The notes under the pieces: generated by a model
Told to the model about the DNA's origin: nothing
Database searches by the model: none
Seen by the model: only the letters and a program-made list of their open reading frames with translations
Made by a program: the position numbers and the translations under genes
Shown here: piece after piece, positions 45,434 to 53,376 of the stretch
Layout: every line of letters starts with the position of its first letter
Position numbering within the stretch: position 1 is the first letter of the stretch
Assembly (NCBI RefSeq): GCF_010681825.2
Contig: NZ_CP066776.1
Coordinates: forward strand, 3,224,001 to 3,288,000
Reading direction: 5' to 3'
Length of the DNA: 64,000 bases
Origin: Sulfuriroseicoccus oceanibius
Lineage (GTDB): Bacteria; Verrucomicrobiota; Verrucomicrobiia; Verrucomicrobiales; SLCJ01

Positions 45434-46739
45434 TTCTGCAAAAAGGGCTTTGAAGGATGATGATCAGGCTGCGGACGTTTGATTTGAAGTAAGGCTGAGC
45501 TTTTGGGCTTCTTTGAGGTGATCCATGTTCAGGTAGCGGTGTTGATCGATCCACTGCTCATGGACTTGATGCGTGACAGCCCGGATTAAACGTTGGGCTG
45601 CAGCCTTGTTGGGGAAGGTTCGGATAATGTGCGTACGACGCTTAATCTCCTCATTGAGTCGCTCGAGCATATTCGTACTTTTGAGATGCTTGTGATGCTC
45701 TCTGGGAAGTCGATAAAAGGTAAGCGTTTCTTCGATCTCACTTTCGACCCAGTCACAGAGCTTGTGGTATTTGCCTCCCCACTTCGCCAACCATGCCCGC
45801 AGATCCTGACGCGCTTCATTGATGTCTCGACGGTCATAGATCCAGCGCAGCTCAGTGCAGCAGTCGTCGTCATGCTTGCGAGGTAGATGATCAAGAGCGT
45901 TGCGAAGGAAGTGGACGTAGCAGCGTTGCCATAGCGCCTCGGGAAGCACTTCGCTGATAGCTCGTCGCAGGCCGGCATGGTTATCAGTCACGCAGAACTC
46001 AACACCCGTCAGTCCGCGTTGCTTGAGTTGAAGTAGGAAGTTCTTCCAGCTGCTTCCGCTTTCCCTTTGATCGAGCTCGGTCGCAAGGACCTCCCGTCGC
46101 CCATCCCAAGTGATGCCAATGGCGATCAACACAGCCTGGCTGCGCACCACGCCGTTCTCCCGAACCTTTTCGTACCGGGCATCCAGGATGAGATAGGGAT
46201 AGGCATGGCTGAGCTTGCGTCGGGCGAAGTTCTCAAGCTCTTCATCCAACGTTTTGTTCAGCCTGCTTACCACACTGGCGCTAACTCGGTGACCACAGAG
46301 CTCCTCGGTGATCTGCGCGACTTTACGTGTCGAGACGCCCTGCACGTACATTTCGATCAGGGTGCTTACCAAAGCCTTCTCGCTGCGTTGATAGCGATCG
46401 AAGATCTCGGTGCTGAAGAGTCCGTCGCGATCTTGAGGAACGCGCAGCTCGATCCTTCCTACCCGTGTCAGGAGACTGCGTTGATAACTGCCGCTGCGAT
46501 AACCTCGGCGTCTGTCGCTGCGTTCTGATTTTACCGCCTGGAGTGTCTCGTTCATTTCTTCTTCGAGCATCTCCTGCATCAATTTCTGAACCAAGGGCCT
46601 CAGAAAATCTTCCTGCTCGGCAAGAATACTTTTCAACTGCGGCGTTGTGGTCTTATCTGGTCGTGGGGTCATGGTGTGACGATTAGGGGTTCTTGTTTTG
46701 TTAAAAACCTAATCAATCATCATGACCCTTTTTGCAGAA
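45434..46739. mobile_element. IS256-family insertion sequence, complete
   Basis: A 1306-bp element. The ends are the inverted repeats TTCTGCAAAAAGGG (45434-45447) and CCCTTTTTGCAGAA (46726-46739), perfect over 14 bp, enclosing one intact transposase gene. Length is normal for IS256 relatives. I cannot see the expected 8-9 bp target duplication: the outside octamers are ACGTCAAG and GCTTTGGC. It lies in repeat-rich DNA between ndk and mnmM and interrupts no recognisable gene. Confidence 0.9.
45464..46672 (-). CDS. IS256-family (Mutator-type) transposase
   Basis: 402 residues, full length. DDE catalysis is marked by DARYEKVRENG (first Asp), CVTDNHAGLRRAI (second Asp) and the NMLERLNEEIKRRTHIIRTFPN block (about 325-346) holding the Glu; the C/D-H insertion WQRCYVHFLRNALDHLP is also typical. 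No frameshift or internal stop, so the copy could be active. Confidence 0.95.
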   Translation of the reverse strand: MTPRPDKTTTPQLKSILAEQEDFLRPLVQKLMQEMLEEEMNETLQAVKSERSDRRRGYRSGSYQRSLLTRVGRIELRVPQDRDGLFSTEIFDRYQRSEKALVSTLIEMYVQGVSTRKVAQITEELCGHRVSASVVSRLNKTLDEELENFARRKLSHAYPYLILDARYEKVRENGVVRSQAVLIAIGITWDGRREVLATELDQRESGSSWKNFLLQLKQRGLTGVEFCVTDNHAGLRRAISEVLPEALWQRCYVHFLRNALDHLPRKHDDDCCTELRWIYDRRDINEARQDLRAWLAKWGGKYHKLCDWVESEIEETLTFYRLPREHHKHLKSTNMLERLNEEIKRRTHIIRTFPNKAAAQRLIRAVTHQVHEQWIDQHRYLNMDHLKEAQKLSLTSNQTSAA

Positions 46740-47142
46740 GCTTTGGCACACTACCCGCTGAGATCCAGCTCGGCAGCAATACCATCGGCCCAGCCGCACT
46801 TTCACCACAGTGCACAGCCCCAGCCGGACTGCATTCCTACCGTCGGTGCGACTCCGTCAAACACCGCCGCCCCCTCGACCACAAAAGTGTGGTCGCTCCA
46901 TCGCCCCCCGTAGCTCCACCATTCCCCGCTGGACCTACGGCACTCCTGCAGTAGCCCCACCCACCGGCGCAGCCGCACTTCCCCACACGGCCGGACGGCA
47001 TTCCTGCCGCCTGTACGACTCAGCAAAACCCCACGCCCCCCAACATCGCCAGGCGCCGATAAAGATAACGAAGAGGATAAAGACAAGGAGCAATCAATCC
47101 CCCACTCCCCATCCTTCCGGATCCTCATCCCACCATCTGTGC
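46740..47142. other. repeat-rich interval between IS256 and mnmM
   Basis: No gene seen. Contains family A hairpins (GCATTCCTACCGTCGGTGC at 46831-46849; CTACGGCACTCCTGCAGTAG at 46934-46953, with one stem mismatch; GGCATTCCTGCCGCC near 46998), a GATAAAGATAACGAAGAGGA stretch (47055-47074), and the ATCTGTGCTCATCCGC / CATCTGTGG repeat running to the mnmM stop region. Confidence 0.6.
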
Positions 47143-47760
47143 TCATCCGCGCCCATCTGTGGCCCGTTTTTCCACCGCCACCACAAACGGCGGACGCTTG
47201 CGCTGGTTCATCATCCGATAACTCACCGCCAAATACATCCGTTCATCCAGCTCCGCGGCCCATCGCTCGACCACCTCAGCTTCCTGCCTACCACCATCGT
47301 GCCCGGGATAACAAACAACTACCAACACACCACCCACCTTCAATGCCGCCAGCGCCGCCTCAAGCGCGACCATTGTAGAATCACTGTGAGTAATCACCTC
47401 CTTATCCCCACCCGGCAAATAGCCCAGGTTGAAAACCACCGCCGACACCTCACGACCGTCGAGAATCTCCGCCAACCCATCGTGCGAGCCACAGTGCAAC
47501 TCAACCCGACCGTCCACGCCGTGCTCCGCGCAGCGCATCCGCGTCGCATCCACCGCCGCTTGCTGGATATCAATTGCCACCACGCGCCCGCTGTCGCCCA
47601 CCAGCTTCGCCAGAGCCAACGTGTCGTGACCATTTCCCGCCGTCGCATCCACCACCACATCCCCCTCGGCTATCCTCGACGCCAAAACCTCGTGGCACAC
47701 TTTCACTGCGCGCGGAAACCGACCGCCTCCAAAAGAACTGCTCTGATTCGTCTCACTCAT
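47143..47760 (-). CDS. mnmM: MnmM/YtqB-like tRNA nm5U methyltransferase
   Basis: 205-residue class I SAM methyltransferase. The SAM-binding motif is VVDATAGNGHDTLALA (about 36-51), followed by AIDIQ, and the family signatures VVFNLGYLPGGDK and VVCYPGHDGG and a C-terminal NQRKRPPFVVAVEK. These match the PF06962 family whose B. subtilis member (YtqB/MnmM) methylates 5-aminomethyl-2-thiouridine at tRNA position 34. Its ATG overlaps the stop of the upstream oxidase gene by 4 bp, so the two are coupled. The 3' end lies in a repeat, which may have shaped the last residues (KRATDGRG). Confidence 0.87.
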   Translation of the reverse strand: MSETNQSSSFGGGRFPRAVKVCHEVLASRIAEGDVVVDATAGNGHDTLALAKLVGDSGRVVAIDIQQAAVDATRMRCAEHGVDGRVELHCGSHDGLAEILDGREVSAVVFNLGYLPGGDKEVITHSDSTMVALEAALAALKVGGVLVVVCYPGHDGGRQEAEVVERWAAELDERMYLAVSYRMMNQRKRPPFVVAVEKRATDGRG

Positions 47761-48893
47761 GATGGTTGCGCTTCATCGGACCAAACTCCCGCCAGGTCAA
47801 GCTCGTCCGGCAACGCCCCACCTCGTACCACCGACTCTGCCATCAGCCCCGCCGCCCAAGGCCCCACCGAACATCCCTTGCTTCCCAATCCATTGAAAAA
47901 CCCTACCCGACGCCCATACCCCGGATGGAACCCGGCTACCGGCTGGCTCTGACGGATCACCGGTCGCACCCCGGCAGACGCACCAATGACCTGCGGAACC
48001 GACTCCAAAAACTGCTCCAACTTCGAAACAATCGCCGCCCGTCCCCCGGAGGTCGGCTCGTGGTCAAAACACTCGAAATCATAGGTCGATCCAGACCTCG
48101 CCGACCCATCCCCCCGCGGACAAATCCACGTCCCTTGTCGGTTCACCACCGACCCTAGGTTCTCGAGCGTGGTCTCCTTCAACCCGAGCGTCAAAAACTC
48201 ACCCTTCGCCGGACGAAACGCCACGTGCCCCGCAAACAACGCGTTGTTCCTTCCCTCAGCCCCTTGGCAGAAAACCACCGCATCGTATCGACGCGCATTC
48301 CAAACCACCCCGTCCTCCCTCACTTCCAGCTCGCGCTCATCAAGCACACCGCACACAAACCGCCCACGCGCATCGAGCTCTGCCCGCGTCACATCGAGTA
48401 ATGCCGCGGTATCCACCCAGCCCCCGCCCTTCATCACAAACCCACCGAACGGCGCAGCTACGGCAGCCCCCTGCATCGCAGCCGGCACCTCGCCCGCAGA
48501 AAACACAGAGTCTACGAAATCCAAATACTCCCCACCGCCCTCCATCCTCCGCTGAAACTTCCGCGCCTCTGCCTCACTCACAAACACCCGCACCGTCGGG
48601 CACCCGTGGAAAACCTGCCGTCCCGTAGCCTCCCTCAAGCGCTGGTAAAACGCCTCCCCCTCCGACCACAGCTCGCCAAACCGCCACGACAACGCCATTC
48701 CCTTCCCGGTGATCGGCGTAATCAGCCCAGCCGCCGCCCGCGATGTCGTCCGCTCCGCCGCCGGATCCACCACCCAAACATCCGCCCCACGCCACATCAA
48801 CTGCCACGCCAGCGTCGATCCCGCCACCCCAAGTCCCACCACCAACACGCGCGGCGCACCCTCATTCATCAGCTCGGAGCAATCATCAGACAT
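47757..48893 (-). CDS. FAD-dependent oxidoreductase, MnmC2-like (DAO family)
   Basis: 378 residues from the ATG at 48893 (MSDDCSELMNEGAPRVLVVG). Dinucleotide-binding motif VLVVGLGVAGSTLAW (GxGxxG), then SRAAAGLITPITGKGM, a His/Ser-rich FAD region, and the DAO-family C-terminus with GVRPVIRQSQPVAGFHP and NGLGSKGCSVGPWAAGLMA. The N-terminal AGLITPITGK and GSKG motifs resemble the MnmC C-terminal oxidase domain, which converts cmnm5U to nm5U in tRNA. Coupling with a MnmM methyltransferase, the next step in the pathway, makes this role attractive; a generic amino-acid oxidase cannot be excluded. Confidence 0.8.
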   Translation of the reverse strand: MSDDCSELMNEGAPRVLVVGLGVAGSTLAWQLMWRGADVWVVDPAAERTTSRAAAGLITPITGKGMALSWRFGELWSEGEAFYQRLREATGRQVFHGCPTVRVFVSEAEARKFQRRMEGGGEYLDFVDSVFSAGEVPAAMQGAAVAAPFGGFVMKGGGWVDTAALLDVTRAELDARGRFVCGVLDERELEVREDGVVWNARRYDAVVFCQGAEGRNNALFAGHVAFRPAKGEFLTLGLKETTLENLGSVVNRQGTWICPRGDGSARSGSTYDFECFDHEPTSGGRAAIVSKLEQFLESVPQVIGASAGVRPVIRQSQPVAGFHPGYGRRVGFFNGLGSKGCSVGPWAAGLMAESVVRGGALPDELDLAGVWSDEAQPS

Positions 48894-49100
48894 AGACCAC
48901 ACCCTGCACCATCACTCCCCCCAACGCCAAAAACCAAATCCCCCCGTAAGACGAATCTCCTCACGCAAAGCCCCAAAGATCCCAAAGCAGCTCTCCGCCA
49001 AGCCCTCCATGATTCCAACATCCACACCTCTCGCACTGTCTCTAATTACATCCGCAGATTACGTACATTTCGCCAATTCAAACCCCGCGCCCGCCATTCC

Positions 49101-49838
49101 TCAACTCTGACCACGTCGCAATCTCATAAAGAAAACGAACACACCGACTAAAGCCACCCCACCGACACAAAACCACCGAATACTTCCGCCTGAATCCGAG
49201 TTCATAGATTGTGAACTTCGAGCCGCAATCTGCTCTTGCTCGAATTTCTCCTTGGGTTCAGACGCAGGTTCCAACTCGGGGGTCTTAAGAACCTCCTGCT
49301 CATTTGCGGCACTCTGTTTAGGAGCTCTCAAACGAGCCGACATCACCTTTTTGGCTGTAATGACGCGGGACTGCACTTGCCCAGCCCGGTGATTAGAAAA
49401 ACTATCAATGAGTCCATAATCGCTCTCATCTCCGAACCTCCCGAGAAACGACAACCCACTACAAGCAAATCCGCTTGTAGAACGATCATCCTGCATTTCA
49501 AGCACCACAGGCAACTCGGAGCGAAGAAACGCAAGCACCTCACTCTGATCACCAGGAAGAAAAGCCAACCGCCACACGGCACTCGCCATTTTTATATAGT
49601 CCCCATAGTACTCTCCCTTCAACAAGTACATCACCACGGAACGCGCGGCATCGGGATGTTCTGCATAAAAAACAGCCTCCTCCCAGTAAGGGTGCCCTTC
49701 AGGATAGGGAACATCGGATCCCGACATTCCATATTCCTCGAAGAAAGCAAGCACCCTCTTCTCATCTTCATCCATCGCCAAGGACACGGGAACGAACGGA
49801 ACAAGAAACAGAAGCATCAATAACGACCAGACCTTCAT
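49101..49838 (-). CDS. hypothetical protein with signal peptide and C-terminal membrane helix
   Basis: 245 residues from the ATG at 49838 (MKVWSLLMLLFLVPFVPVSL, signal peptide); the frame to 49988 adds 50 residues without signal character. The central part is helical (EEAVFYAEHPDAARSVVMYLLKGEY), possibly HEAT-like; a charged linker (about 175-215) leads to a single membrane helix (RWFCVGGVALVGVFVFFM) and a basic tail. Probably an inner-membrane protein with its main domain in the periplasm. Function unknown; no close operon partner. The 260 bp before it (48903-49100 on its 3' side) carry only the CACGCAAAGCCCC repeat. Confidence 0.7.
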   Translation of the reverse strand: MKVWSLLMLLFLVPFVPVSLAMDEDEKRVLAFFEEYGMSGSDVPYPEGHPYWEEAVFYAEHPDAARSVVMYLLKGEYYGDYIKMASAVWRLAFLPGDQSEVLAFLRSELPVVLEMQDDRSTSGFACSGLSFLGRFGDESDYGLIDSFSNHRAGQVQSRVITAKKVMSARLRAPKQSAANEQEVLKTPELEPASEPKEKFEQEQIAARSSQSMNSDSGGSIRWFCVGGVALVGVFVFFMRLRRGQS

Positions 49839-50141
49839 AACATCAGCGCAACACCCTGCACCCCTGACCTCGCAGCGACAAGCCCCATCCCACCACCAAA
49901 CAGATTTCCCAGCGTTTTGTGCCATTACGTCGCACATTCCAATCAATTGCCCCGCAATATCCCACCATCGAAAGTAAGGGTTTAGCACGAACCATCACAG
50001 CAACCAGAACACGACATCCCGAGTTAGCGATCCTCAGTCGTCCTCCACGTTTCGTGGCTCCATGCGCCTTCCGTGGCCAGCTTCAACCCTCACCCGCACC
50101 CCAAACCGTCCGCCCCTGTCCGACAACTTGAGACCACGAGC

Positions 50142-50182
50142 AAAAAAAAAACACCTGCAGGCGACAGAGCGCTTGCTGGTGC
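50142..50182 (-). terminator. terminator-like hairpin after the tRNA-Ser remnant
   Basis: Minus-strand hairpin CACCAGCA ... TGCAGGTG followed by a run of ten T. A diverged duplicate of the terminator at 50296-50333. Confidence 0.75.
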
Positions 50183-50195
50183 TTAGGAAAATTCA

Positions 50196-50285
50196 TGGCG
50201 GATGGAGAGGGATTGTTGCCTCGTCCCTCGGCTACTGACTCCGCTTCGCTCCGGCTCGAACCTTTCTTTCCAGACCGAGGGTTCG
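50196..50285 (-). pseudogene. decayed duplicate of tRNA-Ser (3' part)
   Basis: Read on the minus strand, this stretch ends in AATCCCTCTCCATCCGCCATG, of which the acceptor 3' strand TCCATCC, discriminator G, CCA and T-arm 3' strand CCCTC are identical to the true tRNA-Ser 150 bp away. CCGAGGG upstream could be the T-arm 5' strand, but the T loop is broken and the 5' half (no GGATGGA) is missing, though CTGGAAAG resembles the anticodon loop. Together with its own terminator copy it is a partial tandem duplication of tRNA plus terminator, now non-functional. Confidence 0.55.
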
Positions 50286-50295
50286 AATCCTGGGC

Positions 50296-50333
50296 AAAAA
50301 AGCACCTGCAGGCGGCGGAGCGCATGCAGGTGT
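50296..50333 (-). terminator. intrinsic terminator after tRNA-Ser
   Basis: Minus-strand hairpin CACCTGCA ... TGCAGGTG enclosing TGCGCTCCGCCGCC, followed by CTTTTTT. Starts 14 bp after the tRNA CCA end. Confidence 0.88.
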
Positions 50334-50346
50334 TTCAGGAAATTCA

Positions 50347-50436
50347 TGGCGGATGGAGAGGGATTCGAACCCTCGGTACGATTGCTCGCACACACGCTTT
50401 CCAGGCGTGCCCATTCGACCGCTCTGGCATCCATCC
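50347..50436 (-). tRNA. tRNA-Ser (anticodon GGA)
   Basis: Class II tRNA of 87 nt plus encoded CCA. Acceptor GGATGGA (5' end at 50436) pairs with TCCATCC, discriminator G; D arm GCCAGAGCGGTCGAATGGGC; anticodon arm GCACGCCTGGAAAGCGTGT with anticodon GGA; long variable arm GTGCGAGCAATCGTAC; T arm CGAGGGTTCGAATCCCTC. Reads serine codons UCC/UCU. The encoded CCA occupies 50347-50349. Confidence 0.97.
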
Positions 50437-50733
50437 ATTTGATGAGCTCGAACCGATGCGGGAATGCTCATGTCGCGGTCTGACAGTGGCTGAGCGGCTC
50501 CGGTTGCGAGACGGCTACCGTAGCCGGAGAAGCTGACAACGCAACCGATAATCGCAGTGATTTTTCGCCTAACTCGGAGGCAATTTCGCGCCAGCTCGCT
50601 AAGAATCAGGCAAATTCGTTGAAGTTTAGCTTGCGTTAACCAACGCGAATTCGTTATGCACAAAGCTTAGAGACGCTTCGATTGGTAATCAGTTGGGCCG
50701 ATCTACCATTAATCCTACACAATAAAAAATAAT

Positions 50734-51282
50734 ATGAAGGCTATCACAGCTCTCGCAATCGTCGGCATGGGAATCGGATCCGCAGTGGCTGGTTCCATGG
50801 GCACCCCAGTTTCAGCAAAAGGTGGCAAAGTCGTGCCAATCGAGCCACTCGCTCCAACAGGCTGCGCATGCTTCGACGCAAGCTGCCAGGTTGAGTTCGG
50901 TGCATTCTACACCCACACATGGGCTGATTCGGACCACCTCGACAACCAAGACGGTGGCGGTATCTCGTTCGGATACTTCTACAATGAGTACATCGGCTCC
51001 CGCGTCGCCGGCAGCTGGATCGGCAGCCAGCCAATCCACGACGTGACCCTCAGCGTGGTTGCTCGCTACCCAGTCAAGAGCCTCTGCATCGCTCCATACG
51101 CATTCGGCGGTCTTGGCGGCAAGTTCAACAGCACCAACGAGTTCACCGGTCACGCAGGTGGCGGTCTCGAGTGGCGCTCGGAAGCACTTAACTGCACCGG
51201 CATCTTCTGCGAAGGTAAGTACACCTGGGATGACGCAGACGGATTCACCTCGCTCAACGCAGGTCTCCGTTTCAACTTCTAA
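50734..51282 (+). CDS. outer-membrane beta-barrel protein
   Basis: 182 residues: signal peptide (MKAITALAIVGMGIGSAVAG), then amphipathic beta strands with aromatic ends (VEFGAFYTHTWAD, GISFGYFYNEYIGSRVAGSW, GAGGGLEWRS-like) and a terminal FNF, the C-terminal Phe signal for BAM insertion. Four or more cysteines (CACFDASC, CIAPY, NCTGIFC) are unusual for such a barrel and suggest disulfides. Codon use is less GC-rich than its neighbours, which may mean high expression. Monocistronic; terminator at 51340. Function unknown. Confidence 0.8.
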   Translation: MKAITALAIVGMGIGSAVAGSMGTPVSAKGGKVVPIEPLAPTGCACFDASCQVEFGAFYTHTWADSDHLDNQDGGGISFGYFYNEYIGSRVAGSWIGSQPIHDVTLSVVARYPVKSLCIAPYAFGGLGGKFNSTNEFTGHAGGGLEWRSEALNCTGIFCEGKYTWDDADGFTSLNAGLRFNF

Positions 51283-51339
51283 TCAGTTGAATCATTCTTT
51301 GTGAGGCAGCGGGCTTTAGTCCGCTGTCATCCTCAACAC

Positions 51340-51380
51340 AATATCCGCCTCTGGCTTCGGTTAGAGGTGGATATTTTTTT
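51340..51380 (+). terminator. intrinsic terminator after the barrel protein
   Basis: Hairpin AATATCCGCCTCT ... AGAGGTGGATATT with loop GGCTTCGGTT and a following T run. Confidence 0.93.
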
Positions 51381-51414
51381 GTGCCTGGACCTAGCCCCCG
51401 AAGAGCCTGCGATG

Positions 51415-51969
51415 TCAGCTCTCAAGCTGGACCTGCAGCTTGGCTGCCAGATCGGCCTTACCTGTGGCTTGAGCCAGGGCGATGCGGGATTCCAATCCGC
51501 GGTCCGAGTTCACCGCGTGCTCAGGCATCGCCGCGATTTCAGCAGCCGCCTCATCAAACGCGCCCATCTCGATCAGTCCGTCGATTTCCGCCCAGCGGGT
51601 TTGATCGGCGTCCACATCTTCGGGTGGGGCGGCAAAGACCGCATCGTGCAAACCGGCCGGCTGACCACTGTCCTCGCCGCTGTGGTCTTCTTCGAGATAA
51701 ACCCACTCCGAACCGTCGCGTCGTCGGCGCCACCAGTTGAGCAGGACCACCGACGACAGGAAAATGATGAACAACAAAAACTCGAGCAGGAACGGCGACA
51801 TGAACGCGGCGAACACACGCAGCAAGCCTAGCTTCAGCGCCTCGGGCTCGAAGTAGGCCATCGCCCCCATGACGACCAACAACGCGGCGATCACAAAGCC
51901 ACCGACCATCCAGCCGAAGGTGCTGACCGGAAGACCTTCCTTTTGATTGGGTGAGGAATGCGAGGACAT
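51415..51969 (-). CDS. hypothetical two-helix membrane protein
   Basis: 184 residues. Two membrane helices (FGWMVGGFVIAALLVVMGAMAYF, about 18-40; FMSPFLLEFLLFIIFLSSVVLLNWW, about 56-80) precede an acidic soluble C-terminal half with a helical-repeat look (WAEIDGLIEMGAFDEAAAEIAAMPEHA ... LAQATGKADLAAKLQVQL), perhaps one TPR-like unit. Its start lies 57 bp from the left attachment repeat of the integrated element; GGGCTATAATG inside that repeat could be its -10 box. The gene and the large secreted protein at 58622 were adjacent before the integration. Confidence 0.75.
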   Translation of the reverse strand: MSSHSSPNQKEGLPVSTFGWMVGGFVIAALLVVMGAMAYFEPEALKLGLLRVFAAFMSPFLLEFLLFIIFLSSVVLLNWWRRRRDGSEWVYLEEDHSGEDSGQPAGLHDAVFAAPPEDVDADQTRWAEIDGLIEMGAFDEAAAEIAAMPEHAVNSDRGLESRIALAQATGKADLAAKLQVQLES

Positions 51970-52025
51970 GGGAGAATCGTGAATCTTGGGTAGCCCGACG
52001 GACGCAATCCGCTCGCCGGCCGCGC

Positions 52026-52040
52026 ATTATAGCCCAGAAT
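52026..52040. other. left attachment repeat (attL candidate)
   Basis: ATTATAGCCCAGAAT, 14/15 identical to 58561-58575. On the minus strand it reads ATTCTGGGCTATAAT, with TATAAT positioned as a possible -10 box for the gene at 51415-51969. Confidence 0.8.
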
Positions 52041-52325
52041 AACACAAGACAGCACAACCGATTCAATTATAGCGACTTACGCAATTTTGAATTTGGCTGT
52101 ACCCCTCAATGTAGCCACTTTTCGGGAAAAATCGCTCAAAGCGGCACATCTGAGCACATCGCGCGGGCGGCAATGTAACCGTCGCGGAAGGATCCGCACC
52201 CGATTTTTTTTCACGCCCCTGGGGGCAAGGAATCTCTTGCGCCTGCGCATGTCCTCAGGTCGCGCCCCCTCTCGGTAAAAAAATGCGAGTTGGAAAATTG
52301 AAACTGCGCCCATTCCAGCGGCGTG

Positions 52326-52847
52326 TCATTCCTCCACGCTCGCGCGGACTACTGCCCTTATGCCCTCCACGTAATCCCGCAAGACTTCGGCCTGTTCATC
52401 GTCAAGCGCCCCGATAGCGTGCTCAGTGCGTTGGTGGATTTGAGTAGGGGCATACGCTCCGTCGATCCGGTTAAGCTCCGCCATGGCTCGCAATGGATCC
52501 ACCTTCTTTACGCGGCAGCGCTGCGTCTCCCCGTTCGTCGTCTCGGTGGTCATCTCCGTTACCAGGTCGCTGTCGTCGCCTAACTCCGCCAAGGGCGTGA
52601 GAATCGCGCGTGTGAGCCATTTCTTGCGCTCGTGCAGCGTCATCACGGCGTCTGAGTCGGCTTGAGCGTTCAACGCTTCCAGATGGCTTAGAACGTGGGG
52701 AATCCTACGCATCCGCGCGGCGTTGCGAGTCGCTGCCACCTTACTAGCACCATAGGCGATTTCATAAGCGGCAATGTCAGAATGACCGGCGGCGACTAGT
52801 CTGCACCAATGGGATTGCTTGGCGTTTGGGCGTGGTGGCTGTGGCAT
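52326..52847 (-). CDS. phage terminase small subunit-like protein (TerS-like)
   Basis: 173 residues from the ATG at 52847 (MPQPPRPNAKQSHWCRLVAAG); the frame upstream to 52976 is not supported. The N-terminal half has the small-terminase HTH pattern (HWCRLVAAGHSDIAAYEIAYGASKVAATRNAARMRRIPHV in register with QxxFxxxYxxxxNAxxAAxxAGYS...A...A..L...P.V), then a charged helix (LHERKKWLTRAI) and KVDPLRAMAELNRIDGAYAP, close to the DPLKAIxELNKMxG ending seen in phage TerS. TerS selects DNA for packaging; a lone TerS without TerL is a hallmark of satellites that redirect a helper's packaging motor. Last gene of the element. Confidence 0.7.
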   Translation of the reverse strand: MPQPPRPNAKQSHWCRLVAAGHSDIAAYEIAYGASKVAATRNAARMRRIPHVLSHLEALNAQADSDAVMTLHERKKWLTRAILTPLAELGDDSDLVTEMTTETTNGETQRCRVKKVDPLRAMAELNRIDGAYAPTQIHQRTEHAIGALDDEQAEVLRDYVEGIRAVVRASVEE

Positions 52848-52997
52848 GATCGGGAGGGGATAGAGAAAACCCCTCACCCCCAAGAAATGAGAGCGAGGGG
52901 TGGCGGCTAACGTCGCGAGGGACAAACCTGATCCCCAGCAACACAACGAGAATAGCAAGCCTGGGGAGCAGGTCACTGCCTGCCCTTGGGCCAGTTG

Positions 52998-53327
52998 TTA
53001 GCCCCAGTTGTAGGTCACAATCGCGGTGTGCTTCTCCTCGCGCCACACCGTGATCCAGCGGCATTTTGCGAGCGGGAGAATCTCGACAATATGATTATTC
53101 ACATCCATATGCACGCCTACCTCAGCGAGCGCTGTCCCCACTGCTTCGGCGGTGGCCTTCATTACTCCAAAAGGCGACTTCATCAGGTAGCCGTCTGCGT
53201 CGTGTGCAATCGTTACCGATTTGGCGGAGGGTGAAAGCATCTCCACGAATTTGACCTTCTCCATGCCCTCGATCTGAAACGACGGGAAATAAGCCTCAAT
53301 GCCCATGTATGGTTGTTGGTTGTTCAT
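52998..53327 (-). CDS. hypothetical protein of the integrated element
   Basis: 109 residues starting MNNQQPYMGIEAYFPSFQI. No recognised domain; a mixed alpha/beta look with WITVWREEKHTAIVTYNWG at the end. It lies 150 bp upstream of the terS-like gene; the gap contains a hairpin ACCCCTC ... GAGGGGT (about 52871-52902), a possible weak terminator or attenuator. Function unknown. Confidence 0.6.
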   Translation of the reverse strand: MNNQQPYMGIEAYFPSFQIEGMEKVKFVEMLSPSAKSVTIAHDADGYLMKSPFGVMKATAEAVGTALAEVGVHMDVNNHIVEILPLAKCRWITVWREEKHTAIVTYNWG

Positions 53328-53376
53328 CCGGCGAAGTTATCCGCCCGCGTAATTCTATGCCAGCGCTTGGCGTGGG

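Noticed and set aside
45426-46747. Target-site duplication around the IS256 element
   Set aside because: The octamers outside the two inverted repeats (ACGTCAAG, GCTTTGGC) do not match, even with the ends shifted by one or two bases.
50196-52040. tRNA-Ser as the attachment site of the integrated element
   Set aside because: The duplicated tRNA end lies only 150 bp from the tRNA and 1.6 kb outside the element, and is not found at the right end; the 15-bp repeats at 52026 and 58561 fit better.
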